From: Mallotus nudiflorus
Taxonomy: Eukaryota; Streptophyta; Magnoliopsida; Malpighiales; Euphorbiaceae
Length of the DNA stretch: 64,000 nucleotides
Assembly: GCA_947683625.1 (NCBI GenBank)
Contig: CANTUR010000037.1
Span: forward strand, 1,054,001 to 1,118,000
Direction: 5' to 3'
Below are positions 49,709 through 61,500 of this stretch, piece after piece. Both the position numbers and the translations under genes were made by a program. Each line of letters opens with the position of its first letter. Position 1 is the first letter of the stretch. The notes beneath the pieces were generated by a model. The model saw only the letters and a program-made list of their open reading frames with translations, was not told the origin of the DNA and did not search any database.

Positions 49709-51247
49709 TGTTGGGTTACGTGATACAAACACAGCGGAAAAATTAAAAATTTATCATGTTCCCAAACTTGGATCCATGTAATTCGACTACTTGATTAAAT
49801 CTAGGGTTTCAAGAATCTCACCAAGATGCAGAAGAGGCAAGATTTTCTAGAAGGATGAGAGGAGGTTCACACCGGTGACACCTTACCTCGAGCTTTTTGC
49901 TTTGGTTGTTCAGATCTAAACGTTTCCAAAAGGATGCATCCTCTATAGGTCTCCACACGAATAACCCTCCATAAAATGAATTGGAGTGTGTGCTGGCAAC
50001 CTTCTTGATTGTCTCACAAATCAAGAACAAAAGAAAAACTCTGTCTTTGTTTTCTAAGAAGAAAGAAAATGAATTTGGAAGCAAGAAAAACAAGTGTGTT
50101 AAACCCTAGAGAATATAACATATTTATAGAATCTAAATTAAGGTTTCACTTACCAATGACCTTTTGGTAACTTCCATTTATTATATTCTAATTTTTTTAA
50201 AATAAATCAGAAATAATATCTTATTTATTTATTTAAAATAACATTTATCTTAAATAAATAAACAAATAAATAAATAAAATAATGTAATTATTTCTTTCCA
50301 CAGAGTTTATTTTGGGCATATTAAACCCATATTTTTTTTGGGCTTGTTCTAAGTGTGTGACCCTATAGGTTCATATAACATTGGTAGTGGGCCTAAATTT
50401 CTATTTAGGCCTACAAGTCATAAGTGGCCTCTAGCAAGACATTATGACTACCCAAGTCATGTGAAGTCAATAATCCGACATAACCTAATTACAATGAATT
50501 TTATCGTTCCTTTATCACATGATATCTTAATTGAACATAAGGCATAGAATGTCATCCTTATATAGTTCAATATTTTGACTTGATTCCAAGTAGACTAAAA
50601 ATGATAACTCTTTATCAATTCATTTCAACATGGCCATGCATTTTCCTTTAGTCTATCTCATCAAGGGGCCTTTAGATATCTTTCTCATATTAATGAGGGA
50701 TAAATTCCTTCTGAATCACTTACATTCCTCATATAACTAATTTCATATCCAACAACATCCTATTTAATCGTCCGGTTAAAGATAATGTTAGAATGTGTCA
50801 AAACATAAAATAGCTATGTAGAAATCCATGATGATTTCAAAGTCAAAGGACCAAAATAAAATTACTATGATGAGAAATACTTATGACAATAATCTATGTA
50901 GTATTCTCATAGTGGGTCAATCCTGTACATGATCTCTCATCATTTACTTATGAGTTGACTTAATATCTCATATTCATGATTAGTAAAACATAACCATCAG
51001 TCAACATCATACTAGCCTTAATACTTTAATATTTATATAATGAATAAATGGCTAGGGATAATTAAAATAGAACTCTTATTTTAATCTAAGGGTTTTACTA
51101 TCAAGCCACATACTTGATGGCCTTTGTAAGAATTAACCATTCATATAATTATCATAAAATCAAATGATAATGAAATATCTCTTTATTAATAAAATAAGAA
51201 AGTCCATACATAATCACAAATGATTGACCTAGTGCATCTCACTAATA
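49709..51247 (-). mobile_element. Copia-type solo LTR inserted in chromovirus gag
   Basis: 1539 bp of non-coding DNA starting TGTTGGGTTACG and ending ACTAATA on the plus strand. It is flanked by a perfect GCTTC target duplication (49704-49708 and 51248-51252). Removing the insert and one duplicate restores gag wording across the site (GQAS then TNQQGG). On the minus strand a TATA-like TATAAATATG at 50118-50127 precedes a leader with TAGGGTTTAACACACTTG, so the LTR reads on the minus strand. Words such as CATCAAGGGGCCTTTAGATA and CATTCCTCATATAACTAATT recall plant copia LTRs. One LTR only, hence solo. Confidence 0.88.
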
Positions 51248-51252
51248 GCTTC

Positions 51253-51660
51253 TACCAATCAGCAGGGAGGTTGAGGTCAGGCCAGAGTTTTTCATCTCAC
51301 TCAATAGGATGCAGGCATCTAATGCAGTCGTGGTAGGTATTATTTCTATTCGTTACCTGGATGCTTGGGTTTTTTTTGATATGGGTGCCACACATTCCTT
51401 TATTTCTCCTGTTTCTGCTTTGAAATCTTATTGGCAAGCTTCAAGGATGGCTTTTCCTTTGTCTGTCACCACTCCTTTAAGTGATTCTTTAGACATCGAT
51501 GTTGTTCTTTCTAGTTGTCCAGTTTTCAGTGTAGGTAGATAATTGCCCACAGTTTTGGTGTTGTTGGATGTAATGGAATTTGATGTTATCTTTGGCATGG
51601 ATTGGTTGTCTCAACACTATGCCATTATGGATTGTCGGATTAAAGAGGTGATTTTTAGAA
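51253..51660 (+). pseudogene. Chromovirus gag end and protease
   Basis: After the solo LTR the frame reads TNQQGG and ARVFHLTQ, then SNAVVVGIISIRYLDAWVFF, DMGATHSFISPVSAL and LPTVLVLLDVMEFDVIFGMD with WLSQHYAIMDC. The aspartic protease motif D-S-G-A-T-H-S-F reads DMGATHSF, so the catalytic Asp is kept but the neighbouring Ser is Met. A frameshift at about 51310 and a stop at 51540 break the chain. Confidence 0.85.
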
Positions 51661-51739
51661 TTCCTAATGAATAAGTGTTTAAGTTTTATGGGTGATAAGA
51701 GTTTTGCACCTTAGAATCTCATCTTCGCTTTCACGGCTA

Positions 51740-52680
51740 GGAAGATGCTGAGGAAGGGTTGTCAGGGTTATTTAGCATTAATCAAGGATACTTCAGTGGA
51801 GAAGTTTTCACTCATAGATGTTCCTATTGCTTGTGAGTTTCTTTATATTTTTCCTGAGGAGTTGCCAAGTTTACCACCTTACAGAGAGATTGAGTTATGT
51901 ATAGATGTGGTTCCAAGCACTACCCCTATTTTGATGCCACCATATAGAATGACTCCTGCAGAGTTGAAAGAGTTGAAGGAGTAGTTGCAAGAATTGCTAG
52001 ATAAAGGTTTTATTAGACCCAGTGTTTCTCCTTAGGGTGCACCAATCCTGTTTTTGAGGAAGAAGGATGGTACCCTAAGACTATGCATAGACTACAAAGA
52101 GCTGAATAAGGTAACACTGAAGAACAAGTATCCTCTTCCGAGGATAGATGCTTTGTTTGATCAGCTTCAGGGTGCACAGTTCTTTTCTAAGATTGATTTG
52201 AGGTCAGGTTATAGTTGCGGATCAGTGAAGCCGATGTTCTTAAAATGGCATTCCGCACTCGATATGGCCATTATGAGTTTCTAGTAATGTCATTTGCCTT
52301 TACTAATGCACTAGCAGCTTTCATGGATCTGATGAATAAGGTATTCAGACCATTTGTGGGTCAGTTTGTGTTAGTCTTCATTAATGATATACTGGTGTAT
52401 TCGAAGAGTATGGAAGAGAACGTATATCACTTGAGGACTGTACTACAAACACTGAGAGAATGTCAGCTTTATGCTAAATTTTTAAAATGTGGATTTTTGT
52501 TGGAGAGTGTTGCATTCCTTAGACACGTGGTGTCTAAAGATGGTATTTAGGTTGATCTACAGAAGATTGAGGCAGTGTCTGAGTGTGTAGACCGACTATA
52601 GTGTTAAAGATTCAAAGTTTTCTAGGTTTAGCTGGGTATTATAGGAGGTTTGTATAGGATTTTTCCAGAATTATATCTCC
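51740..52680 (+). pseudogene. Chromovirus reverse transcriptase
   Basis: Seen in order: VPIACEFLYIFPEELPSLPP, IELCIDVVPSTTPILMPPYR, MTPAELKELKE, then RKKDGTLRLCIDYKELNKVT, NKYPLPRIDALFDQLQGAQF, FSKIDLRSGY (to 52212). A frameshift follows, then FRTRYGHYEFLVMSFAFTNA, PFVGQFVLVFINDILVYSKS and LECQLYAKFLKCGF-like text to 52550. The catalytic box is FINDI in place of FIDDI, so the first aspartate is Asn. Trp to stop changes appear several times. Confidence 0.92.
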
Positions 52681-53210
52681 TATGGCTTGCTTGACTCAGA
52701 ATAATATGAAGTTTGAGTGGTCAGATGCTTATGAGAATAACTTCCAGTTGTTGAAGGAGAAGTTGACCACAGCTCTAGTTTTGGCTTTGCCTAATGGAGT
52801 AGATAAGTTCACAGTGTATTGTGATGCCTCTAGAGTTGGCCTAGGTTGTGTGTTGATGCAGAATGGTAGGGTGATAGCTTATGCTTTGATGCAGTTGAAG
52901 AAGCATGAATAGAATTATCCTACCCACAACCTAGAGATGGCTGCAATGATCTTTGCTCTTAAGAATTAGAGACATTATTTGTATGGGGTGACTTGTGAGA
53001 TTTTTACTGATCACAAGAGCCTTAAGTATATTTTCCAGCATAGAGATCTGAATCTGAGGCAGAGGAGATGGTTGGAATTGCTGAAAGATTATGACTGTGA
53101 GATTCTTTATCATCCAGGCAAAGCTAATTTAGTAGCAGATGCCTTGAGTAGGAAGTCCTCAGGTAGTCTTATTCACATTAGTATGGAGAGGAGACCATTG
53201 ATCTAAGAGT
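52681..53210 (+). pseudogene. Chromovirus RNase H
   Basis: The frame MACLTQNNMKFEWSDAYENN leads to TVYCDASRVGLGCVLMQNGR, VIAYALMQLKKHE and, after a stop, LEMAAMIFALKN and YGVTCEIFTDHKSLKYIFQH. RDLNLRQRRWLELLKDYDCE, LYHPGKANLVADALSRKS finish the domain. The Asp of YCDAS, the Glu of LEMA, the Asp of FTDHKS and the Asp of VADALSR are all present, so only stops make it non-functional. Confidence 0.92.
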
Positions 53211-53290
53211 TGTATGAGTTAGTGGATCAAGGTCTGATGATAAAAATGAGTAGATTAGGTGGACTGCTAGTTCAATTCAAGGTGTGATTT

Positions 53291-54300
53291 GTGTTAAGAG
53301 ATAAGATTAAGGTAGCTCAGAGTCGAGATCCTATTTTGAAAGAGCTTATAGAGAATGTTCGAGCAGGAAAGTTCACTGATTTCACACTCAATGATGATGG
53401 TGTTTTATGGATCAATGATAGATTGCGTGTTCCTGATGTGGATAATTTGAGAGAAGAGATCCTTAAGGAAGCACATTCTACAGTCTACAACGTACATTCA
53501 GGTGTCACTAAGATGGACCATAGTATCAGAGACTTGTACTAGTGGGATGGACTAAAGAAGGATGTAGTTGGTTATGTTGCTAAGTGTTTAACATGTCAAC
53601 AGATGAAAGCTAAACATCAAAAGCCTTCTGGGAAGCTTTAACCTCTTCTTATTCCTGAGTGGAAGTGGGAAAGGATTGCTATGGATTTTGTGGTTGGTTT
53701 ACCTCATTCCAAGGATGGATACGATTCCATTTGGGTGATTGTGGACAGGTTGACCAAGTCTACACATTTCTTACCTATAAAAGCCACTTATTCTATAGCC
53801 AGATTGGCAAAGCTGTATGTGAAGCATATTGTGTGCCTTCATGGAGTACCTATTTCCATTATGTCAGATAGGGGTTCAATGTTTACTTCTCATTTTTAGT
53901 AGAATTTGCAAGAAGCGATGGGCACCTGTTGGATTTCAATACTGCATTTCACCCTCAGACAGATGGTCAGTCTGAGAGGATGATCCAGACACTAGAAGAT
54001 ATGTTGAGGATGTGTTTTTTGGATCTAGGAGGTAGCTAGGATGATCATTTGCCACTTATGGAGTTCGCTTATAAGAATAACTACCATAGCAATATTGGAA
54101 TGGCACCATATGAGGCTTTGTATGGAAGGAAGTGTAGATCCCCTTTGAGTTGGGATGGGATTGGGGAGAGAGCGTTGACTGGACCTGAGATGGTTCAGGA
54201 TGCTACAGAGAAGGTTATTATGATCAATAGGACACTAGAGACCGCAGTTAGCAGACAGAAGAGCTATACGGATCCTAAACGCAGAGTGTGGAGTTCCAGG
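53291..54300 (+). pseudogene. Chromovirus integrase
   Basis: The zinc-binding part (53460-53640) reads HSTVYNVHSGVTKMDHSIRD, VVGYVAKCLTCQQMKAKHQK. The core reads IAMDFVVGLPHSKDGYDSIW, VIVDRLTKSTHFLPIKATYS and GVPISIMSDRGSMFTSHF. A frameshift near 53925 follows, then AFHPQTDGQSERMIQTLEDM, MEFAYKNNYHSNIGMAPYEA and LYGRKCRSPLSW. All three DDE residues (MDF, SDRG, SER) can be placed. It is broken by stops after TSHF and near 54040. Confidence 0.9.
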
Positions 54301-54700
54301 TAGAAGACTATGTGTTTCTAAAGGTGTCTCTGATGAAGGGTGTGATGAGATTTGGTAAGAAGGGTAAGCTAGCACCGAGATATATTGGACCGTTCGAGAT
54401 TTTAGAGAGAGTGGGCACTATTGCATATCGGTTGGCTTTGCCTCCGAGTTTGTTTTAAGTGCATCCAATGTTCCATATCTCGATGCTAAGGAAGTATATT
54501 TCAGACCCTTCATACGTATTGCAGCCCAATAGTATGGAAGTGAATGAATACTTGACGTTCGTGGAAGAATCTATTGAGATCGTAGACTATCAAGTTCGAC
54601 AGTTGTGTTCGAAGTAAATTTCGATGGTCAAAGTGTTATGGCGAAGCAACAACATAGAATAGCATACCTAGGAGACCGAAGCTAAGATGTGAGCTTCTTA
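54301..54700 (+). pseudogene. Integrase C-terminus and chromodomain remnant
   Basis: The frame shifts and continues VEDYVFLKVSLMKGVMRFGK, KGKLAPRYIGPFEILERVGT, YRLALPPSL and HPMFHISMLRKYISDPSYVL, the standard gypsy integrase tail. Next come EVNEYLTFVEESIEIVDYQV and VKVLWRSNN, a decayed chromodomain whose relatives bind methylated histone tails and guide insertion. Stops replace the expected residues near the end. Confidence 0.8.
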
Positions 54701-54760
54701 CCCGTATCTCTTTCCTCGTTGATTCCTGTAATTTATTCTTTCTTTGAATTTAGGGACGAT

Positions 54761-54773
54761 AAGGAGGGGAGAC
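54761..54773 (+). other. Polypurine tract of the chromovirus
   Basis: AAGGAGGGGAGAC directly precedes the 3' LTR. Confidence 0.85.
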
Positions 54774-55095
54774 TATAATAACCCTAGTTTTTAAATTATT
54801 TTAATATAAAACGAGATATGCAATGTTAATAAATTTAATATTTATATTTAATTATTTTACTATTTAGTGATTAATCATTATTATCTTATGTTTAAATTAT
54901 ATTTTTCTACATAAATATTTTATTTTGAAACCTAGTATTTTGAACATTTAATTTGCACGGTTTATATTTATTATTTTCGGATAGTATTATTTTAATAACA
55001 TTAGTTATATGCATTATTATTTTAATATTATTATTTTTAATAAATTACATTAATTGTATTATCACTATTATTTAGTATTATTTTATGTTAATGTA

Positions 55096-55143
<48 letters not shown>

Positions 55144-55937
55144 GACACACACAATTATAAAATGTGAAATAAAATGTGAAAAAGAACCAAAAACTTACAA
55201 AAAAACCTTCCTTCCCTACTGTAACCTGTACCCCCTATCGTTAGTGTGCCTCTCGTCACTCCGACGCCGGACCACCTCCTTCAGCCTTCATCACCACCTT
55301 CTTCTTCCTCTCTTCCAGTTGCTGGCAGTTGCAGAATGGCAGAAATAGAGACAGTGGCAGCAGGCATTTTTCCAACCAACCTTCCTCTTCCGGCCACCAT
55401 TTTTCACATTTCCAGTCTCTATCAACTCCCTGAGCTCTGGTGAAGTCGATCCCAAGTTTGGTTTGAGCTCTTATTGGTCCATTTGTGAGTTTTTTCTCGG
55501 TTTGGTTTTTGAGCTTTAGGGTTTTCTAATTTTTTTTAGGTTGATTTTGGTTGGTTCAAGCAAAATCCTTTAATAAATGTTAATCTTGGTTACTTAAGCT
55601 TCATGAATTTTTTTTTTGAATTTATTTTAATTTTGGTGAATTTTTAAATATTTTATTATTATTTATTTAATTTTCATAAATTAATTTATTTAATTTTAAA
55701 ATTTGTTGATTTGGTGTTATTATGAGTTGATATTAATTTTAAAGTAAAGAAAATAATTTTTGGGATTTTTATATAATTTTTAGGATTTTTATATAATTTT
55801 TAGAAATATTTTTAGTTTATGTAAATATTGGATAATTGGGTTAAATATGTATTTTTGTTGAAATTATTGTTTAATAATGTGTTTTAGTTAATATTATTAT
55901 TATATATGTTGACAAAATAATTTTAATGATTTTTATA
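54774..55937 (+). repeat. 3' LTR of the chromovirus, truncated
   Basis: Matches 44845 to about 46140 with few differences. It starts TATAATAACCC (TG has become TA) and stops matching after TTTTAATGATTTTTATA at about 55937, where minus-strand element 4 begins. A short internal duplication (TTTATATAATTTTTAGG twice near 55770-55800) is unique to this copy. The distal two thirds of the LTR are not found before 64000. Confidence 0.9.
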
Positions 55938-56766
55938 AAATTAAATAAAAACCCTAACAAAGAATTTAGCTACTCATGTTGATAATAAGAGACAAAGAAG
56001 AAGAATAGAAGAAAATAAACACCAAATATAAATGAATAATAATAAGTATTTAGGAAAACCCTATTCTTTGTTTAATCATCTGAAATAGAAGGTCTATTGT
56101 TCTTCAATCCTTGTTTCTCAGTCTCAAACCAACATGAATAAGAACTAGTCTTTAATAAAAAAAATGATAAAAAAAAGTTAAGAATTGTAGAATAATCTCT
56201 AATAGTGGCTACAACCATATAAAACCTTAGCCTCCAGCCTTCTGACTTGTTTCCTTTTCAAAATTGCAATCTAATCCCCTAAAATTGACATTTTAAATTC
56301 AAAATTTAAATGTTATTAGCAAGGCACATGGCACACGGCCTTATTCTTAAACACATATGGTCGTGTGCCAGTGTTCGCTTGAATTCTTGACTTAAGCATG
56401 GCCATGCATATGTGTGAACATGATTGTGTGTCCATCCTTCAATCAAGCGTGACTATATGCATTTATACATATGACCATATGCCTTTTCTAAGCCTCAAAC
56501 TTGATAGATATTGCCTTGAATGCTCCTTAGACACCTCCACCTTATTCAAAAGTCCTAAGCTTCATTCCATCACAATTCTTTAAATAACTACATACACGAA
56601 AAAACCAAAAGTAAACCAAAATACTTAAAATGAACACAAACTCAAGTCATGCAACATAAAGGCTTAAACTAAAGAAAAACTCAATAAAAGACTATAAATA
56701 CAAATAGAATGACACCTAATTCTAACATATTGAGTGCTCAAAATAATGCATTTCCCACACTCATCA
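55938..56766 (-). repeat. 3' LTR of element 4
   Basis: About 830 bp from TGATGAGTG on the minus strand down to GGGTTTTTATTTAA. It contains GGCACACGACCATATGTGTT and GGCCGTGTGCCATGTGCC words (56370-56320) and a TATA-like TTTTATATGG near 56220. I could not see the exact lower end or the target duplication. No coding sequence. Confidence 0.55.
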
Positions 56767-56959
56767 AATTCCCCCATACTTAAATGTTTACTTGTCCTCA
56801 AGCAAAACTCAAATACACTATATTCACCTAAAGAATCATGTTTATTAACTAGTTTTAACTTGAATAACTACCTCAATCCTCTTTTAATTAAAAACTTAAA
56901 AACTCAAAATTAAAATAGTAATCTGAGGTCAAGAATGCATTGTTACCGTGTGAAGAGCA

Positions 56960-57666
56960 TATTGTTCTATTGAAATCATAAAAGTAAATTATTGACATGC
57001 AAGAAAAATGGAAGTAAGTAGAAATCATTCTAATAATTAAGAAGTTAAAAGTTTCCTTAGAAATAAGGAATGGGCTATGCGCCTATGTAAATATTTAAAT
57101 GTTGGTGATCAAATCCAAGATTCTTTCGCCGACCTAGCCTCATAGAAAACCTATTTTTGCCCGGGTATCTCTCTCTAAAACACATCTTTATTATACTTAA
57201 CATTTGCTTCTTGATCCTTAGGGAAATGAAATACATCATTAAGTTCAAATAATTCTAAATTATGTTCTTTATTTGCTAATTAAAAATTAAGCATAAGAGT
57301 TTATTCATCAAAGCTAAATGAAGAGAGAAATTTACAAGTAGGTCTAGCATATGTGGGACTTTGCATTATCATAAAATCACCCCAACCCATCTTATTAATA
57401 TGCATAATTACCTTATTAAACAACCTAATTTCCTTCAAAGTTGAAGCACTAGCATATATATTAAGGGCAATCTTCCTATTTAGTATTTAGTCAAATTTCT
57501 TCCTATGCCCCTTATGCTTAAAATGAATTTGATTAGGAAATGACTTTACCATTCTTTCTTCATTAGCACCACTTGGATTATTGGAGCTTCCACTAAACCT
57601 TGCTCTTTTGGGTGGAGGAGCATATTTCTTCTTTATAATGCTCTTCTTCCTTTTCTCTCTTTCCAT
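56960..57666 (-). pseudogene. Retrotransposon accessory ORF (Athila ORF1 / plant transposon-associated type)
   Basis: The frame starts MEREKRKKSIIKKKYAPPPK, a strongly basic N-terminus. It goes through SSNNPSGANEERMVKSFP and HFKHKGHRKKFD to a stop at 57487. The resemblance continues downward with NIYASASTLKEIRLFNKVIM, HINKMGWGDFMIMQSPTYAR, LELFELNDVFHFPKDQEANV and FYEARSAKESW plus SPTFKYLHRRIAHSL, broken by stops. This wording is shared by an accessory protein of Athila/Tat retrotransposons; function unknown. The start is preceded by a TATA box (57762-57754) about 90 bases upstream, so it may have had its own promoter. Confidence 0.6.
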
Positions 57667-57753
57667 GGTGATATATAGGAGATGAAGAATTGAGAGAAGA
57701 GAATAAAGAAGATGTGAAGAATGAGTGAATGTGAATGAGTGTAGAAGTAGATG

Positions 57754-57762
57754 TTTAAATAG
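57754..57762 (-). promoter_or_regulatory. TATA box upstream of the element 4 ORF
   Basis: The minus strand reads CTATTTAAA about 90 bases before the ATG at 57666, followed by a CT-rich leader (TACTTCTACACTCATTCACA). The combination looks like a usable core promoter. Confidence 0.5.
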
Positions 57763-57898
57763 AAAAGATGGAGTCATGGGAATTGGAGAAAGTAGTCTAA
57801 TTTAAGAACTCTAGAGTTTGGGAAGTGGGAAAGGTGGTTAAGGTTAAGAACCCTAGGTTTTTAAAGAGGTGGGGATCTTAGGAAAATGGAAAGGCTCC

Positions 57899-60310
57899 TA
57901 TAGACGACGGGTTGTAGCACGTGTTCAAGATTTTAGCAACCGCATTGCTATTTGAGCTCAGAGCTCTAGAGAAAACACTAATATATCATAAAGACATAGC
58001 GTGGAGATTAGGAGTCGCCACCCAAGATAATAATTGGGACAAATTGAAGGTGGTGGTAACTCGATTCTCTAAAAGAAAGTTATCACCACAACCAGGATAT
58101 TCTGGATATAGAATACCAACTTTTCTTAGTCTTGTGTTCATTTAGAATTGCCTTATTAATTACTTATTTATTATTTAATTACATGCAATTTCATGTAAAC
58201 CTTAATTTGTTATTCATCTAACTTCAAGGTAACTGATAATGAAAAATACACATAAAAATTGCCTTTATAAAGCACAACATCCCTAAATTAGTCTAGCCTA
58301 CATTAATTTTAATTAAATGAGCTAAATCTACATGTTTTATTTATAAGTGAAATAAAGCTAAAGGTGGGCCTACATTTTAAATTAATTAACGAGTCTAAGT
58401 TTACTTGTTTTAATTATAAAATGTGGGCTTAAGTCTGTTGATTTTATGGACAATTGATTTAGATGGATTAATAGGCCTAATTCTAATTAATTTTAATTGA
58501 AATAAAATGATCTTAAATCTATTTATTTTAATAAGGAAAATGCTTTATTAATGGGATTAGCTAAATCTAAGTTAATTTTAATTGAACTAAAATGAGCTAA
58601 AGTCTAAATTAATCTAAATAGGCCTAAATGGATTTTAAAGTTAATTAAACCTAAAATCAATTTTTAAAGCATACTAATAGTGAGTTAGAACCTAAATGTG
58701 TGCTTGAAACCCAAAATGAATAAAAATAACAAAAAGCCCAAAAAACATTAAAAAAAAAAAACCAAAACAATCAAACAAAAGATCAAACAAATAATTAAAA
58801 TTATTTCTTCTAAAAAACCTAATTTGATTTCATGCAACCTAAAATTTAATCTATTGCCACCATTGATTTTATTAATTGTTTTCCAAATGAACATAATTTA
58901 CTAATTAATTTTGATGACATAAAATAAAAATATTCACTATTTCCCACTCTACTACAAAAATAAATAAAATAATAAATACAAACCCATTATAAAAATACAA
59001 ACCCACAAAAAACAACACAAAAATAATTAAAATAAATTAAAATCCTAATCTATGTTCAACTGATATAAGGGCATATTCATGGCATTCTATGGACCTTCAT
59101 GGGTTCTCTATAGTTTAACTGTGTGTTTCCATCATCACACAAACATAAAATACAAAGAATCAAAAAGAAAACAAGGTTAAAATTAATTAAAATAATAAAC
59201 AAAGAAAACAAAATAATGAAATAAAACCAAAATCAAAATTAAAAAAATAGAGAAATGAATTAATAAATAAATATAGGAAAGCAACAAAACAACTAATAAA
59301 AAAAATAAAAAAAAATGAAAGATTAAAAGAATTAAAATAAATAAAAATAATAGAAATAGTGAATAAACAAGTAAAAGGAACAAAACCAAGAAAATAACAA
59401 ATTATACTTTTGATAAAAAATGATTGACAAATAATTAATGATCAAACTAATGTCTTTATGTTCCTATGATTAGATTATGTAATTTTCTCCTCAATATTTA
59501 CGTAATTCCACCCATCATCATTAACACAAACACAAAAAAAAATGATAAAATAAAATAAAATAAACAAAAATGATTAAACAAAATAAAATAAAAAATCAAA
59601 TAAGAGAGTCAAATAAAATAAAATAGAAAGGAGATGAAAATAAAAATTGGATGCAGTATTGATTCTCCTCAGATAGTGATCACCATTGATGGAAGCATGT
59701 GGCTTTTTGTGTTGTCTGTAAGTTTTTAATTTTTATTTTGATATGATTTATGACAAAGAACTAAAGAAAAGTACGTAAAAAATTCTAGAAAAGTGGGTGT
59801 ATTTAATAATAACCAATTAAAAATAAGTATAAAAATAAAATAAATAATAACTAATAATAAAAAATTATGAAGTGCCATTTTCCAGTCAGAAGTGTGAATT
59901 TTTTACCGGAAATCTACATTTCCGACGAAAATTGCTAATTTGTGGCCACATTTGGCCACTTTGGTCAATGATGGCCAATCATTTTTTTTAGGCTGAAGTT
60001 TGGCCAATCATTTTTTTAGGCTGAAGTTTGGCCATTTCTCTTATTTTCAAGTCACTTTGCAAATTGAATGGGCCATCTTTGGCTCATTCTTTTCCTTTTT
60101 TAAAAAAAACTTATTTATTTGATTTTTCTCTCTTCTTGTTTTTTGAAATTTGTTTAAAAAAATTATAATTAAATAAATGAAATTTAAAATAATTTACAAT
60201 TTAGTTTAAAACCAATAAATCAAATCCAATAAATTTAATTCATAGTTAATTTTCATCATTGGATCATCTGTCGCATCCATAATCAATTATCCCAAAATTG
60301 AGTGCTTATA
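57899..60310 (-). repeat. 3' LTR of Tat-like element 3
   Basis: Reverse-complement match to 15296-17642. Shared landmarks are ATGGATGCGACAGA at the start (near 60265) and TGGGTGGCGACTCCTAATCTC and TCTCTAGAGCTCTGAGCTCA near the end (58025-57945). 2412 bp. A 31-bp direct duplication (AGGCTGAAGTTTGGCCAATC) occurs at 59990-60045. Confidence 0.82.
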
Positions 60311-60330
60311 ATTGCCCCCCTTTGTCGGTG
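60311..60330 (-). other. Polypurine tract of Tat-like element 3
   Basis: The minus strand reads GACAAAGGGGGGCAAT directly before the LTR start TATAAGCACTC. Confidence 0.75.
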
Positions 60331-60429
60331 TTTGCTTGACAAATTATGACAAAGCTAATAAGCACACATTTTCTAAACAAAAAGTTACATGTGTGTTGTG
60401 ACTATGCATGACACATTGTAGTATTGAAT

Positions 60430-61160
60430 GTGATTTAAGGAACACTAGAATTCTTATGGAATTTCTAGCTATGATGGTATCACTATGTTTAGTGAATAAC
60501 GATTGACACTATGTTTAGTCCATTTTGAAAACAGACTATAATTCCAGTGGAATATACAGTAGTGCTACTATTACTGTGTTCAATGAATAGTGATTGACAT
60601 TGTATTTAGTGTATTTTTAAAATTGACTATAGTTTCGGTGGAACATATAGCGATGCTACTATCACTATGTTCAGTGAATGGCGATTGACACTACATTCAG
60701 TGAATTTTGAAAATAGACTATAGTTCCAATGGAATATACAGCGGTGCCACTACACTGTGTTCAGTGAATAGTGATTGACACTGCGTTCAGTGCATTTTGA
60801 AAATAAGCTATAGTTCTAGTGGAACATATAGTGGTGATGCTATCACTATGTTCAGTGAATAGCGATTGACACTACATTCAATGCATTTTAAAAATAGGTT
60901 ATAGTTCCGGTGGAATATATAGCGGTGATGCTGTCACTATGTTTAGTGAATAACGATTGACACTGCCAATGCATTTTGAAAACATATTATAGTTCCAATG
61001 GAACATATAGCGATGATGCTATCATTGTGTTCAGTGAATAGCGATTGACACTACATTCACTGCATTTTGAAAACAGGCTATAATTTTGGTGGATCATATA
61101 GCGATGATGTTATTGTTGTGTTCAATGAATAGCAATTGACACTGTGTTCAGTATATTTTT
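60430..61160. repeat. Tandem array, ~91-bp unit, about 8 copies
   Basis: The core GAATAGCGATTGACACTACA recurs at 60493, 60584, 60676, 60766 and 60857 and onward, spacing 90-92. Each unit also contains ATTTTGAAAA, AGACTATAGTTCC and TGGAACATATAGCG. It lies in the 3' region of Tat-like element 3. Confidence 0.93.
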
Positions 61161-61500
61161 CTATATTCCTTGTGGGACATTTAGCAGGTGACACTATATT
61201 CCTTATAAGACGTCTAGTGATCGTGATTTTCATTATATTCCCTGTGGGACATCTAGTGATTGTGATTGAAATTTCTGCTATATTTCTTATGGAAAATTTA
61301 GCAAAAATATGCTATAACTATTATGTAGTTTCTAGCTAATTATACTATAGTTCCTATGGAACATCTAGTAACTATGAATAAAAGTTTTGCTATATTTCAT
61401 GTGGAATGTTTAGCAAAAATATGCTATAACTACTATGTAGTATCTAGCAAAAGTGATTGAAGAAAGTACTATAACTATTATATAGTGTCTAGAAAGTTGT
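61160..61500. repeat. Degenerate tandem repeats, ATTCCTTGTGGGACATCTAG unit
   Basis: At least five variants of a segment with TATATTCCTTGTGGGACATC, TAGTGATTGTGATT and AAATATGCTATAACTA, spaced 40-120 bases. It is related in wording to the 91-bp array next to it (GTGGAACATATAG versus GTGGGACATCTAG). Confidence 0.65.

Larger units (their letters stand above)
44845..55937 (+). mobile_element. Ty3/gypsy chromovirus (Tekay/Del type), decayed, 3' LTR truncated
   Basis: A 3.4-kb LTR (44845-48236), initiator-Met type primer site, gag, protease, RT, RNase H, integrase, chromodomain remnant, polypurine tract and the first 1.16 kb of the 3' LTR follow each other on the plus strand. Large LTRs and a chromodomain at the integrase end point to the Tekay/Del clade. 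Gag is interrupted by a solo LTR at 49709-51247 and the 3' LTR by a minus-strand element at about 55938. The rest of the 3' LTR is not in the window. LTR copies are very similar, so this is younger than Tat-like element 1. Confidence 0.9.
55938..57898 (-). mobile_element. Gypsy-type element 4: ORF, polypurine tract and 3' LTR (5' part cut off)
   Basis: On the minus strand: a promoter-like region (57762-57754 TATA), an ORF (57666 downward), a polypurine tract at 56784-56767 (TTTAAGTATGGGGGAATT) and an LTR starting TGATGAGTGTGGGAAATG at 56766 and running to about 55938. The preceding TTGCTTGAGGACAAGTAAAC wording is common next to the 3' LTR of Athila/Tat-type elements. The upper end is lost where element 3 (57899) is inserted. 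Its own 5' LTR is outside the window or deleted. Confidence 0.6.

Noticed and set aside
55246..55443. Open frame MPLVTPTPDHLL... within the chromovirus 3' LTR
   Set aside because: The same segment in the 5' LTR (45440-45640) does not keep the frame, and it lies in the LTR leader.
59183..59389. Minus-strand frame made of Leu, Phe and Ile
   Set aside because: Low-complexity A-rich LTR DNA read in reverse; not a membrane protein gene.
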